A stretch of 33,105 nucleotides of DNA from JAFGQE01 sp046484775 (lineage in GTDB: Bacteria > Bacillota > Clostridia > DUPQ01), in contig JAWOIG010000090.1 of assembly GCA_046484775.1 (NCBI GenBank), positions 1-33,105 on the forward strand. Direction: 5' to 3'. Positions 14,804-23,116 of the stretch are shown here, in pieces (the first letter of the stretch is position 1; each line of letters starts with the position of its first letter). Below the pieces are notes generated by a model, which was not told the origin of the DNA, ran no database searches, and was given only the letters and a program-made list of their open reading frames with translations. Both the position numbers and the translations under genes were made by a program.

Positions 14804-15091
14804 ATGCGAAAGTATGAAACTATCTTTATACTCGACTGCGAAATCGAAGAAGAGGCACAGAAGGCCATTATCGAAAGAGTAAAGGCTGAGATTGAAGGCG
14901 CCAAGGGAGTAATCGGTAAGCTTGACGAGTGGGGAAAGAAAAAACTTGCATATCCAATTAATTTTAAAACAGACGGATATTATGTTTTTATCGAGTTTGA
15001 AGCGGAAGCGGAGCTCCCGCTGGCGCTTGAGAGAATTTACAGGATAACAGAGGGGATATTAAAAGGCCTCATTGTTAGAAAAGATGATTGA
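14804..15091 (+). CDS. rpsF: 30S ribosomal protein S6
   Basis: A 95-residue protein beginning MRKYETIFILDCEIEEEAQK, the standard S6 ferredoxin-like fold, with the conserved KKLAYPINFKTDGYYVF. It binds S18 on the 30S platform. First gene of rpsF-ssb-rpsR; the ATG follows AAGGAGGTG, and ssb starts 12 bp after the stop. Confidence 0.97.
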   Translation: MRKYETIFILDCEIEEEAQKAIIERVKAEIEGAKGVIGKLDEWGKKKLAYPINFKTDGYYVFIEFEAEAELPLALERIYRITEGILKGLIVRKDD

Positions 15092-15103
15092 CGGGGTGAT
15101 GAC

Positions 15104-15532
15104 ATGAACAAGGTAGTATTGATGGGAAGACTGACGAAGGATCCCGAGCTGAGATATACGAATACAAACAGCACGCCCCTTGCTTCCTTTTCACTGGCGG
15201 TGAACAGAAGATTCATCAGGCAGGGAGAGGAAAGACAGGCTGATTTCATTAACATTACGGCATGGGGAAAGACCGCTGAATTCGTCAAAAATTATTTCGC
15301 AAAAGGCCAGCAGGTCGCCGTTGTCGGAAGAATCCAGACAAGGTCGTGGGACGACGAGGCAGGCAAACGGCATTATGCAACGGATGTTGTCGCTGAGGAA
15401 GTATATTTTGCCGACAGCAAGCGGGGCAGCGGAGAAGGCGGGATGCAACCCGGCAAGGAGCGACCGCAATCAATGCAGGATGACGACGGATTCGCCACGG
15501 TTGAGGAAGATGACGACGAACTGCCGTTCTAG
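15104..15532 (+). CDS. ssb: Single-stranded DNA-binding protein
   Basis: A 142-residue protein with an OB-fold covering about residues 1-105 (MNKVVLMGRLTKDPELRYT, FINITAWGKTAEFV) and a short linker. The acidic tip DDDELPF is the docking site for replication and repair partners. It lies between rpsF and rpsR as in most Firmicutes, with GGGGTGATG as ribosome binding site. Confidence 0.97.
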   Translation: MNKVVLMGRLTKDPELRYTNTNSTPLASFSLAVNRRFIRQGEERQADFINITAWGKTAEFVKNYFAKGQQVAVVGRIQTRSWDDEAGKRHYATDVVAEEVYFADSKRGSGEGGMQPGKERPQSMQDDDGFATVEEDDDELPF

Positions 15533-15559
15533 CAGGATAAATGAAAGGAGGATTTGAAA

Positions 15560-15808
15560 ATGGATGACAGGATGGACAAGAAGGAATTCAAATATAGAAA
15601 GCCAAAAAGAAAACCGTGTCAGTTTTGCGTGGACAAGATTGACAAGATTGATTATAAAGATATTCCAAGGCTCCGAAGACTCATTTCCGAGAGAGGAAAG
15701 ATTCTTCCGAGGCGCGTCACCGGCACCTGCGCAAAGCACCAGCGAAAGCTGACGACCGCGATAAAAAGGGCCAGACAGATAGCGCTTCTGCCGTACACTA
15801 GCGAATAA
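15560..15808 (+). CDS. rpsR: 30S ribosomal protein S18
   Basis: An 82-residue protein with the core YKDIPRLRRLISERGKILPRR. It retains CQFC and a later Cys-Ala-Lys-His, so it appears to be a zinc-binding (C+) form. ATG 15560 is chosen because it lies 8 nt after AGGAGG; a TTG two codons upstream is less likely. Last gene of the operon, followed by a terminator. Confidence 0.95.
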   Translation: MDDRMDKKEFKYRKPKRKPCQFCVDKIDKIDYKDIPRLRRLISERGKILPRRVTGTCAKHQRKLTTAIKRARQIALLPYTSE

Positions 15809-15827
15809 CGGGAAAAACCAATGAATC

Positions 15828-15857
15828 AAGAGCAGTCAATACCTGCTCTTTTTCTTT
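15828..15857 (+). terminator. Terminator after rpsR
   Basis: AAGAGCAG, a 7-nt loop, CTGCTCTT, then TTTCTTT. A standard intrinsic terminator 20 bp after the rpsR stop. Confidence 0.85.
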
Positions 15858-15942
15858 ACCGAATACCAGGATGGTCCGGTTTGCACGGGGTTTTTCAACA
15901 TATGGCGGGAATAAACAAGAATTAAACAGAAAACGGAAGTGG

Positions 15943-15972
15943 TTACGGCCGGGCATGAGGTTGTGGTATAAT
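15943..15972 (+). promoter_or_regulatory. rplI-dnaB promoter
   Basis: TTACGG, an 18-bp spacer, and TATAAT at 15967-15972 with an extended -10 (TGG directly before it). Start expected near 15979. Confidence 0.6.
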
Positions 15973-16005
15973 ATCTTGTACTAGAAAATAAAGCGGGGTG
16001 GAATT

Positions 16006-16458
16006 TTGAAAGTTATATTGATGGAGGATATTAAAGGCCTTGGCAAGCAGAACGAGATGGTCGAGGCCAAGGATGGTTATGCGAAGAATTTTCTTTTGAA
16101 AAGGAACCTGGCTATTGAAGCGACGCCCGAAAATCTCAATACAATGAAAAGCAGGCAGAAGGCGGCCAGGAACAGGACGCTGACGCAAAGCGCCGAAGCC
16201 ATGGAAGTCAAGGAGAGGCTCGAGGGCAAGACCGTCGTTATAAAGACGAAATCAGGCGAAAACGGCAAGCTCTATGGATCGATAACAGCCAAGGACATTT
16301 CCGACGAAATAAAAAAACAGCACAACGTCGAAGTTGATAAAAAGAAGATAGTGATACAGGATCATCACATCAAGACGATATCGACAAATGAGGTTCCAAT
16401 AAAAATTCATGCGGGAATTACCGCGAATATAACTGTAATAGTCGAAGAAGCGGAATAA
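16006..16458 (+). CDS. rplI: 50S ribosomal protein L9
   Basis: A 150-residue protein beginning MKVILMEDIKGLGKQNEMVE. The N-terminal rRNA-binding lobe contains VEAKDGYAKNFLLKRNLA, then a long helix and the C-terminal lobe. The start is TTG at 16006, fixed by the conserved N-terminus and a GGGGTGGA site. dnaB starts 13 bp after the stop, the common Firmicutes arrangement. Confidence 0.97.
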   Translation: MKVILMEDIKGLGKQNEMVEAKDGYAKNFLLKRNLAIEATPENLNTMKSRQKAARNRTLTQSAEAMEVKERLEGKTVVIKTKSGENGKLYGSITAKDISDEIKKQHNVEVDKKKIVIQDHHIKTISTNEVPIKIHAGITANITVIVEEAE

Positions 16459-16471
16459 GCGGGGGGGTATT

Positions 16472-17803
16472 ATGGACGCCGGTGAAACAAGGGGAAGGAT
16501 TCCTCCCCACAGCATAGAAGCCGAACAATGCACGCTGGGCAGCATGTTGCTTGACGAGGATGCGATAGCAGAGGTTTTCGGCATACTCAAGGCGGATGAT
16601 TTCTACCGCAATGAGCACAAGGACATATTCAACAGCATTGACGAACTCTATTCATCGGGAAAATCAGTCGATATCGTTACCCTGGGCGAAGCATTGAGAA
16701 GAAACGGAAACCTCGAAAAATGCGGCGGCCTCGAATATCTGGCCGCCATAGCCGAGCAGGTTCCTTCAGCGGCAAGTGCACGCCATTACGCGGAAATAGT
16801 AGAGGACAAGGCGGTTGTCAGGGCGTTGATCAAGAGCTCGGGAGAAATCCTCGAGATGGGGTATCAGAACCAGGACGATGCCAGAAAGGTCATGGATTAT
16901 GCCCAGCAGAACATATTCGACATCGCTCAGGACAAGGACAGCAAGGGCGTAAGCCACATTCGCGACATACTTGAGGAAAATCTCAAGACACTTACAAAAT
17001 TATATAAAGAAGGAAACAGGGTGCCGGGAATCCCATCCGGATATGCCGACCTCGACAAGCTTACGGCGGGCTTCCAGTCTTCCGACCTCATACTCATAGC
17101 GGCCCGTCCTTCGATGGGAAAGTCGTCGCTTGCGCTCAACATAGCGCAGCATGTCGCCCTGCAGGAAGGCGGTTCGGTGGCAATATTCAGCCTTGAGATG
17201 TCCAAGGAGCAGGTGGTCAACAGAATCCTTTCGAGCGAGATGCAGATAGAGAACATGAAGCTCAAGACAGGCGACCTGAATTCCGACGAATGGCAGAAGA
17301 TAGCCGTAGCATCGGCGCAGATTTCCGAGGCGTCGATTTATATCGACGACACATCGGATATTTCGGCCGCGGAAATGAGGGCCAAATGCAGAAGGCTCAA
17401 GCTCAAGAAGCAACTCGACATGGTCATAATCGACTATATACAGCTTATTGCGGGTGGCAAAAGGAATGAAAGCCGTCAGCAGGAGATTACGGAAATATCA
17501 AGGAATCTCAAGATACTGGCGAAGGATCTGCATATTCCGGTAATTGCGCTGTCGCAGCTTTCAAGGGCCCCGGAACAAAGGGCCAACCACCGCCCGATGC
17601 TCAGCGACCTCAGGGAATCCGGTGCGATCGAACAGGATGCCGACATGGTCATGTTCATATACAGGGACGACTACTATGACAAGCAGACTGAAAATCCGAA
17701 CGTAACCGAGCTTATCGTCGCAAAGAACAGAAACGGCTCGACCGGGGATGTAAAGCTGCGCTGGCATGCCGAATACACGAAGTTCAGCAACCTTGCCAGA
17801 TGA
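16472..17803 (+). CDS. dnaB: Replicative DNA helicase DnaB
   Basis: A 443-residue hexameric helicase opening the replication fork. The N-terminal primase-interacting domain is at about 10-110 (PPHSIEAEQCTLGSML). After a linker comes the RecA-like motor: Walker A ARPSMGKSS (211-219), Walker B MVIIDYIQL, and the arginine-finger region SDLRESGAIEQDADMVMF. No intein is present. The length (about 440-450) is normal. Confidence 0.97.
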   Translation: MDAGETRGRIPPHSIEAEQCTLGSMLLDEDAIAEVFGILKADDFYRNEHKDIFNSIDELYSSGKSVDIVTLGEALRRNGNLEKCGGLEYLAAIAEQVPSAASARHYAEIVEDKAVVRALIKSSGEILEMGYQNQDDARKVMDYAQQNIFDIAQDKDSKGVSHIRDILEENLKTLTKLYKEGNRVPGIPSGYADLDKLTAGFQSSDLILIAARPSMGKSSLALNIAQHVALQEGGSVAIFSLEMSKEQVVNRILSSEMQIENMKLKTGDLNSDEWQKIAVASAQISEASIYIDDTSDISAAEMRAKCRRLKLKKQLDMVIIDYIQLIAGGKRNESRQQEITEISRNLKILAKDLHIPVIALSQLSRAPEQRANHRPMLSDLRESGAIEQDADMVMFIYRDDYYDKQTENPNVTELIVAKNRNGSTGDVKLRWHAEYTKFSNLAR

Positions 17804-17851
17804 CGGGGCCGGCCGGCATTACCCGCCTTTCAGCCCTCTCGGTAAAATCAG

Positions 17852-19219
17852 ATGAAAGATGAAATAAAGGAATATATTCTTGAAAAGAGCATGATCGTCC
17901 CGGGGGATGCCGTTTGGGCGGCGTTTTCCGGCGGAGCTGATTCATGCTGCCTTTTGCATATCCTCAGCCGTCTCGGTCCGGAAATGGGATTCACGCTGAA
18001 AGCGGTGCATGTCAATCATATGCTAAGGGGAGACGAGAGCGGTCGCGACGAGAGGTTTTGCGTGGATTTCTGCAAAAAGCTCGGAATCAGTCTGGAAGTA
18101 TACCGGGAGGATGTCGCGAGATTATCGGCGGACGGAAAAATGACCGTTGAAGAAGCGGGAAGAAAAGTCCGTTATGGGATATTCGAGAAAAGCTGTCCGG
18201 GTAAAATCGCCCTCGCACACAATCAGAACGACAATGCGGAAACTGTCCTGATGAATCTGCTGAGAGGAAGCGGGATGGAAGGCCTTGGCGGCATCAGCCC
18301 GGTCAACGGCCGGTATATAAGGCCATTGCTCGCAAAAAGCCGAGGCGAAATCGAAGTGTATCTTGAGCAAAACGGAATTCCCAACATCGAGGACAGCTCC
18401 AACAAGGACACCGACTACTTCAGGAATGCGGTCAGATTGAAATTGCTCCCGCTGATGGATGATATCACGGGAAGGGATTCAGCACCGGTTCTGGCAAGGG
18501 CCGCAGAAATGGTCAGAATCGATTCATCCTACCTGTCGCAGGCGGTGGAAAAAGCTTTTTTCGAAATTGTTTGCGTAGATGAAAAAAAAGCCGTGCTGGA
18601 CAACATCTCCATAATGAAACTTCATCCAGCGATTGCCGCAAGGGTCGCAAGGAAGGCCGTCGAATCCATAAAGGGAGACCTAAAGGACATCGGGATGAAA
18701 AATACGGAAGCACTCATGGATATCATCCGGAACAACCGAACAGGGGACGCGGTCGACCTGCCGGGAGGCGTTCATGCCCTCGTCCAGTTTGGCAAGACCG
18801 TCATCTATACCCCGCATGAAAAAGAGGATTTTGAATATATCCTGCCCGTGCCGGGAAACATATATATAGAGCAAAGGGATATTACGGTTTTCGCAGTATA
18901 TGAAAAGCCGCAATCCGGCCCTGATCCCCTTGCAAATTTCCACTATTTCTGCTTCGGCGAACAATCGGACCCAATTACAGTCAGAAACAGAAGGAACGGT
19001 GATATAATAAAACCCTGGAAAGGCAGGGGTACGGTCAGGCTAAAAAAATACTTCATCGACAGGAAGGTAAGCCGGCCCGAAAGGGATGAAAAGATTATAA
19101 TCGCCTGCGGGAGTTCGGTGGCATACATAGAAGGAATGGCATACGGCAGGGAATTTATGCCCGCCGAAGGATTCGATACGGTGAGGATTAGCTTTGAAAG
19201 AGGAAGACGCGATGCATGA
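17852..19219 (+). CDS. tilS: tRNA(Ile)-lysidine synthase
   Basis: A 455-residue enzyme that attaches lysine to C34 of tRNA-Ile(CAU) so that it reads AUA, a codon used heavily in this window. The PP-loop ATPase motif FSGGADS is at 25-31. HNQNDNAETVLMNLLRGSG is the second family signature, and the C-terminal domain contains GDIIKPWKGRGTVRLKKYF. The ATG has no clear Shine-Dalgarno sequence, unusual for this window. The 3' end overlaps hpt by 8 bp. Confidence 0.95.
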   Translation: MKDEIKEYILEKSMIVPGDAVWAAFSGGADSCCLLHILSRLGPEMGFTLKAVHVNHMLRGDESGRDERFCVDFCKKLGISLEVYREDVARLSADGKMTVEEAGRKVRYGIFEKSCPGKIALAHNQNDNAETVLMNLLRGSGMEGLGGISPVNGRYIRPLLAKSRGEIEVYLEQNGIPNIEDSSNKDTDYFRNAVRLKLLPLMDDITGRDSAPVLARAAEMVRIDSSYLSQAVEKAFFEIVCVDEKKAVLDNISIMKLHPAIAARVARKAVESIKGDLKDIGMKNTEALMDIIRNNRTGDAVDLPGGVHALVQFGKTVIYTPHEKEDFEYILPVPGNIYIEQRDITVFAVYEKPQSGPDPLANFHYFCFGEQSDPITVRNRRNGDIIKPWKGRGTVRLKKYFIDRKVSRPERDEKIIIACGSSVAYIEGMAYGREFMPAEGFDTVRISFERGRRDA

Positions 19220-19760
19220 CGACGTGAAAAAGGTTCTGATAACAAAAGAGGAAATAGACAAAATGGTGAAAAAACTTGCAGCGACCATTTCCCGTGACTA
19301 TGAAGGAAGGCAGCTTGTGCTTATCGGCGTAATGAAGGGATGCCTCATATTTCTCGCCGACTTGCTCAGGAACATAACGATACCTGTCGAGTTCGGAACC
19401 ATAACCGCGTCAAGCTATGGGTCGGGCACCGAGTCCAGCGGACAGATTAAGATCATCAACGATGTCGATATCGAAATCAAGGGCAAGGATATAATCGTTA
19501 TAGAAGATCTCGTGGACACAGGGCTTACGTTGAATTATCTGAAGAATTTTCTCGGACTGAGGGAGCCCAAGAGTGTGAAGATATGCGTTGCATTCGACAA
19601 ACCTTCCCGCAGGAAGAATCCCATAGACATTGACTACAAGGGAATGGACATACCTGATGAATTTATCGTAGGATACGGCCTTGACTTCAACGAGAAATAC
19701 AGGAACCTTCCCGAGATATGCGTTCTGAAGGAAGAAATATACAATGAAGGCGTGTCCTGA
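19212..19760 (+). CDS. hpt: Hypoxanthine phosphoribosyltransferase
   Basis: A 182-residue purine salvage enzyme making IMP or GMP from hypoxanthine or guanine and PRPP. The PRPP motif VIEDLVDTGLTL is at 96-107, with VLIGVMKGCLIFLADL near the N-terminus. ATG 19212 is preferred because GAGGAAG precedes it; a TTG six codons upstream is possible. It overlaps tilS and is followed by ftsH, the classic tilS-hpt-ftsH order. Confidence 0.94.
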   Translation: MHDDVKKVLITKEEIDKMVKKLAATISRDYEGRQLVLIGVMKGCLIFLADLLRNITIPVEFGTITASSYGSGTESSGQIKIINDVDIEIKGKDIIVIEDLVDTGLTLNYLKNFLGLREPKSVKICVAFDKPSRRKNPIDIDYKGMDIPDEFIVGYGLDFNEKYRNLPEICVLKEEIYNEGVS

Positions 19761-19828
19761 TGTCTCCACCGGAACGGGATGCAGAACGATGGTTTGGCAG
19801 TCCGTTTCGTATTGTGCGGGGCTTTGGA

Positions 19829-19857
19829 TTGTATGTTCATGCCTGTTGTGGTAACAT
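19829..19857 (+). promoter_or_regulatory. ftsH promoter
   Basis: TTGTAT (19829-19834), 17 bp, and TAACAT (19852-19857) with an extended -10 TGG. It lies in the 126-bp gap after hpt, so ftsH may be transcribed on its own as well as by read-through. Confidence 0.5.
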
Positions 19858-19886
19858 AATAAAATGCAAAAAAGCAGGAGGAAGAC

Positions 19887-21698
19887 TTGAAGTACTTTAA
19901 GAATCTAAGTTTTTATATAATACTTTTTGTGATTGTTCTGGTGGTGGTGACGCTTGCGTCAAATACCAACCAGATTGACCATATGGTTTATTCGCAGTTC
20001 ATGGACCAGTTGGACAAGGGAAATGTCAGCAACGTGGAGGTCGATGTCTATTCGGCTTCAGTCGAGCTTAAGTCGCCGATACTGGGAGATAAAAAGGAAT
20101 TCCTGGTGGACATTGGCAGTGCTGAAAAGCTGCAGGAAGCCCTGGAAAACAGGAGGCTGGAACAGGCGGATCTGGAATACACCTTCGTCCCCGACAAACC
20201 CAACTGGTGGCTGAGCCTTCTTCCTTCCCTGATTCTGGTGGGCCTTTTCATAGTGTTCTGGTTCTTCATAATGAAGCAGTCACAGGGCGGTACCAACAAG
20301 GCGATGAGCTTTGGTAAAAGCAAGGCCAGGATGTTGACCGACAAGGACAAGAAAAAGACATTCCTGGATGTGGCGGGCGCGGATGAAGAAAAGAAGGAGC
20401 TGGAGGAAATCGTCGATTTTCTCAAGCAGCCTGAAAAATATATCAAGCTGGGGGCAAGGATACCTAAGGGTGTTTTGCTTGTAGGTCCTCCGGGAACAGG
20501 AAAAACCCTGCTCGCCAAGGCAGTCGCAGGGGAAGCGGGGGTTCCGTTCTTCAGCATAAGCGGCTCGGATTTCGTCGAGATGTTCGTAGGCGTGGGAGCC
20601 TCGAGGGTCCGGGACCTTTTCAAGCAGGCCAAGGAAAATTCGCCGTGCATAGTTTTTATAGATGAAATAGATGCTGTCGGGCGCCACAGGGGAGCGGGGC
20701 TTGGAGGAGGAAACGACGAAAGGGAGCAGACGCTCAACCAGCTTCTTGCAGAAATGGACGGTTTCGGAGTCAATGAGGGAATCATAATAATGGCGGCCAC
20801 CAACAGGCCGGACATACTGGACCCCGCGCTTCAGAGGCCGGGGAGATTCGACAGAAAGGTAACCGTCAATTATCCCGACACCAAGGGCCGGGAGGAGATA
20901 CTGAAGATACATTCAAAGGGAAAACCGCTTGACGACAATATAGACCTTTCGAACATTGCGAAGATAACGCCGATGTTCACGGGCGCCGACCTTGAGAACC
21001 TGATGAACGAGGCTGCGATACTTGCGGCAAGGGAAAATCTTGAAAAGATAACGGCGCATGAGATCAAGGAGGCCATATTCAAGGTTACCATGGGCCCCGA
21101 AAAGAAAAGCAGGACGGTCAACCCGATGGAGAGGAAGCTCACCGCCTATCACGAGGCCGGCCATGCCATTACCACGCGAACGGTTTCGACGACATCAAAA
21201 GTGGACAGGGTGTCGATAATACCGGTGGGACAGGCTGGAGGATATACGTCCTTCAGGCCGAACGAAGACAAATACTTCTATACAAAGGGACAGCTGATTG
21301 AGGAAATAATGTCGTTGCTTGGCGGTCGTGCCGCCGAGGAAATGGCTTTGGGAGAGATAAGCACCGGGGCGGCGAATGACCTTATGAGAGCCAACCAGAT
21401 AGCCAGGAGCATGATAGTAAAGTACGGCATGAGCCAGAATCTTGAGAATATCGTATTCGACCAGCAGGAGGAAGTATTCATTGGACGCGATTACGGCCAT
21501 GTAAAGAATTACAGCGAGGAGCTCGCCTCTATGATTGACAGGGAAATACAGACCATAATCACCGATTCATACAATAAAGTCAAGAACATAATAAAGGACA
21601 AGATGGATATATTGAAGAGGCTCGCGGAGCTGTTGCTGGAAAAAGAAAAAATAGAGGAAGACGAGTTCGACAGAATTTACCTTGGGGCCGAACTATAG
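19887..21698 (+). CDS. ftsH: ATP-dependent zinc metalloprotease FtsH
   Basis: A 603-residue membrane-anchored AAA+ protease degrading misassembled membrane proteins and short-lived regulators. Membrane spans lie at about 8-25 and 108-129, enclosing a small external domain. The AAA module has Walker A GPPGTGKT (200-207), Walker B IVFIDEID and the second region of homology ATNRPDILDPALQRPGRFD. The protease domain has the zinc motif HEAGH (422-426). The start is TTG 19887 with an AGGAGGA site. The metK promoter overlaps its last codons. Confidence 0.97.
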   Translation: MKYFKNLSFYIILFVIVLVVVTLASNTNQIDHMVYSQFMDQLDKGNVSNVEVDVYSASVELKSPILGDKKEFLVDIGSAEKLQEALENRRLEQADLEYTFVPDKPNWWLSLLPSLILVGLFIVFWFFIMKQSQGGTNKAMSFGKSKARMLTDKDKKKTFLDVAGADEEKKELEEIVDFLKQPEKYIKLGARIPKGVLLVGPPGTGKTLLAKAVAGEAGVPFFSISGSDFVEMFVGVGASRVRDLFKQAKENSPCIVFIDEIDAVGRHRGAGLGGGNDEREQTLNQLLAEMDGFGVNEGIIIMAATNRPDILDPALQRPGRFDRKVTVNYPDTKGREEILKIHSKGKPLDDNIDLSNIAKITPMFTGADLENLMNEAAILAARENLEKITAHEIKEAIFKVTMGPEKKSRTVNPMERKLTAYHEAGHAITTRTVSTTSKVDRVSIIPVGQAGGYTSFRPNEDKYFYTKGQLIEEIMSLLGGRAAEEMALGEISTGAANDLMRANQIARSMIVKYGMSQNLENIVFDQQEEVFIGRDYGHVKNYSEELASMIDREIQTIITDSYNKVKNIIKDKMDILKRLAELLLEKEKIEEDEFDRIYLGAEL

Positions 21699-21704
21699 TA
21701 TAAT
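21676..21704 (+). promoter_or_regulatory. metK promoter overlapping the end of ftsH
   Basis: TTTACC (21676-21681), 17 bp, and a perfect TATAAT (21699-21704) directly after the ftsH TAG. The start is near 21711, upstream of the riboswitch. A short GC hairpin (TCCCGG...CCGGGA, 21721-21740) lies between them. Confidence 0.6.
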
Positions 21705-21761
21705 CATAGGGAACAACAATTCCCGGGATCATTTCCGGGATACATAGTGAATTGATAAAAC

Positions 21762-21841
21762 CTTATCAAGAGAGGCAGAGGGACAGGCCCGATGAAGCCC
21801 GGCAACCGGCGTATGTACGGTGCCAATTCCTGACAGATGAG
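21762..21841 (+). promoter_or_regulatory. SAM-I (S-box) riboswitch aptamer
   Basis: The conserved core reads CTTATCAAGAG, GGCAGAGGGACAGGCCC, GATGAAGCCCGGCAACC and GGTGCCAATTCC, in the right order. The P1 helix closes with CTTATC (21762-21767) and GATGAG (21836-21841). It binds S-adenosylmethionine and lowers metK expression when SAM is plentiful. Confidence 0.97.
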
Positions 21842-21848
21842 GAGACAG

Positions 21849-21873
21849 CCCTCCCGTCGGAGGGTATTTTTTT
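21849..21873 (+). terminator. Riboswitch-controlled terminator before metK
   Basis: CCCTCC-CGTC-GGAGGG followed by TATTTTTTT. The T-tract runs directly into the GGAGGA ribosome binding site. GAGG in the P1 3' strand (21839-21842) can pair with CCTC of the terminator as an antiterminator. Confidence 0.9.
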
Positions 21874-21883
21874 GGAGGAATAT

Positions 21884-23041
21884 ATGGAAAGACACATTTT
21901 CACATCGGAATCAGTAACTGAAGGACATCCCGACAAGATGTGCGATAAAATTTCTGATTCGATACTCGACGCCATCATTGAGAAGGACCCCATGGCAAGG
22001 GTCGCATGCGAAACTGCGACGACAACGGGACTTGTCCTGGTCATGGGAGAGATCACCACCGACTGCTATGTCGATATTCCCAGGATTGTGAGGGAAACGG
22101 TAAGGGACATCGGATACACCAGGGCCAAATATGGGTTCGATTACGAGACCTGCGCGGTTCTGACGGCGATAAACGAGCAGTCGGGGGACATTGCGATGGG
22201 CGTAGACCATGCCCTTGATGATAATACCCAGCAGGGGGCCGGCGACCAGGGGATGATGTTCGGATTTGCCTGCAGGGAGACGGAGGACCTGATGCCATAC
22301 CCGATAACCGCCGCCCACGCCCTGTCCAAAAGGCTCGCCGCAGTTCGTAAGGAAGGAATCCTTGATTATCTCAGGCCCGACGGCAAGAGCCAGGTATCCG
22401 TCGAATACATCGACGGCAGGCCCGTGAGAATAGATACGGTAGTCATAGCCGCACAGCATGCGGAAGGCATTTCCATCGAGGGCCTTCAGGAGGATATAAA
22501 GAGGGAGGTCATAGGTAAGACCCTTGATCCTTCGATGATTGATTCAAATACCAAAATACTCATCAATGCCACGGGGAAGTTTGTGACGGGAGGACCCGCA
22601 GGCGATTCGGGGCTGACGGGCAGAAAGATCATAGTAGATACGTATGGAGGAATGGGCAGACACGGCGGAGGGGCTTTCAGCGGAAAGGATCCGACGAAAG
22701 TGGACAGGTCCGGGGCTTATGCGGCAAGATGGGTTGCAAAAAACATAGTCGCCTCCGGCGCCGCTGATAAATGCGAGATCCAGCTGGCATACGCCATCGG
22801 AATATCCGAGCCCGTATCAATAAACATCGACACGTTCGGAACGGGCAAAGCCGGCGAGGCAAGTATAATCAGGGCGGTGCGGGATATCTTTGAGCTTAAG
22901 CCGGGGTCCATAATCAAAAGGCTGGAACTCAGAAAACCTGTATATTCCCAGGTAGCGGCATACGGTCATTTCGGCAGGCGGGATCTGGACCTGTCGTGGG
23001 AAAAGACCGATATGGCTGATGAACTTGCGAAACTATTGTAG
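21884..23041 (+). CDS. metK: S-adenosylmethionine synthetase
   Basis: A 385-residue enzyme making SAM from methionine and ATP. Signatures are FTSESVTEGHPDKMCDKISD at the N-terminus, GAGDQGMMFGFA (ATP site) and the P-loop-like GGGAFSGKDPTKVDRS. ATG 21884 follows GGAGGA. The in-frame region upstream is riboswitch and not coding. The SAM made here also serves the radical SAM activase at 3037. Confidence 0.97.
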   Translation: MERHIFTSESVTEGHPDKMCDKISDSILDAIIEKDPMARVACETATTTGLVLVMGEITTDCYVDIPRIVRETVRDIGYTRAKYGFDYETCAVLTAINEQSGDIAMGVDHALDDNTQQGAGDQGMMFGFACRETEDLMPYPITAAHALSKRLAAVRKEGILDYLRPDGKSQVSVEYIDGRPVRIDTVVIAAQHAEGISIEGLQEDIKREVIGKTLDPSMIDSNTKILINATGKFVTGGPAGDSGLTGRKIIVDTYGGMGRHGGGAFSGKDPTKVDRSGAYAARWVAKNIVASGAADKCEIQLAYAIGISEPVSINIDTFGTGKAGEASIIRAVRDIFELKPGSIIKRLELRKPVYSQVAAYGHFGRRDLDLSWEKTDMADELAKLL

Positions 23042-23116
23042 AATCATAGCATGACGCGGTAATTGTTTTGCAGCTGGAATGCAATTGTTTTTCGGCGGCT
23101 TCGGAAGGCGAAGGGA

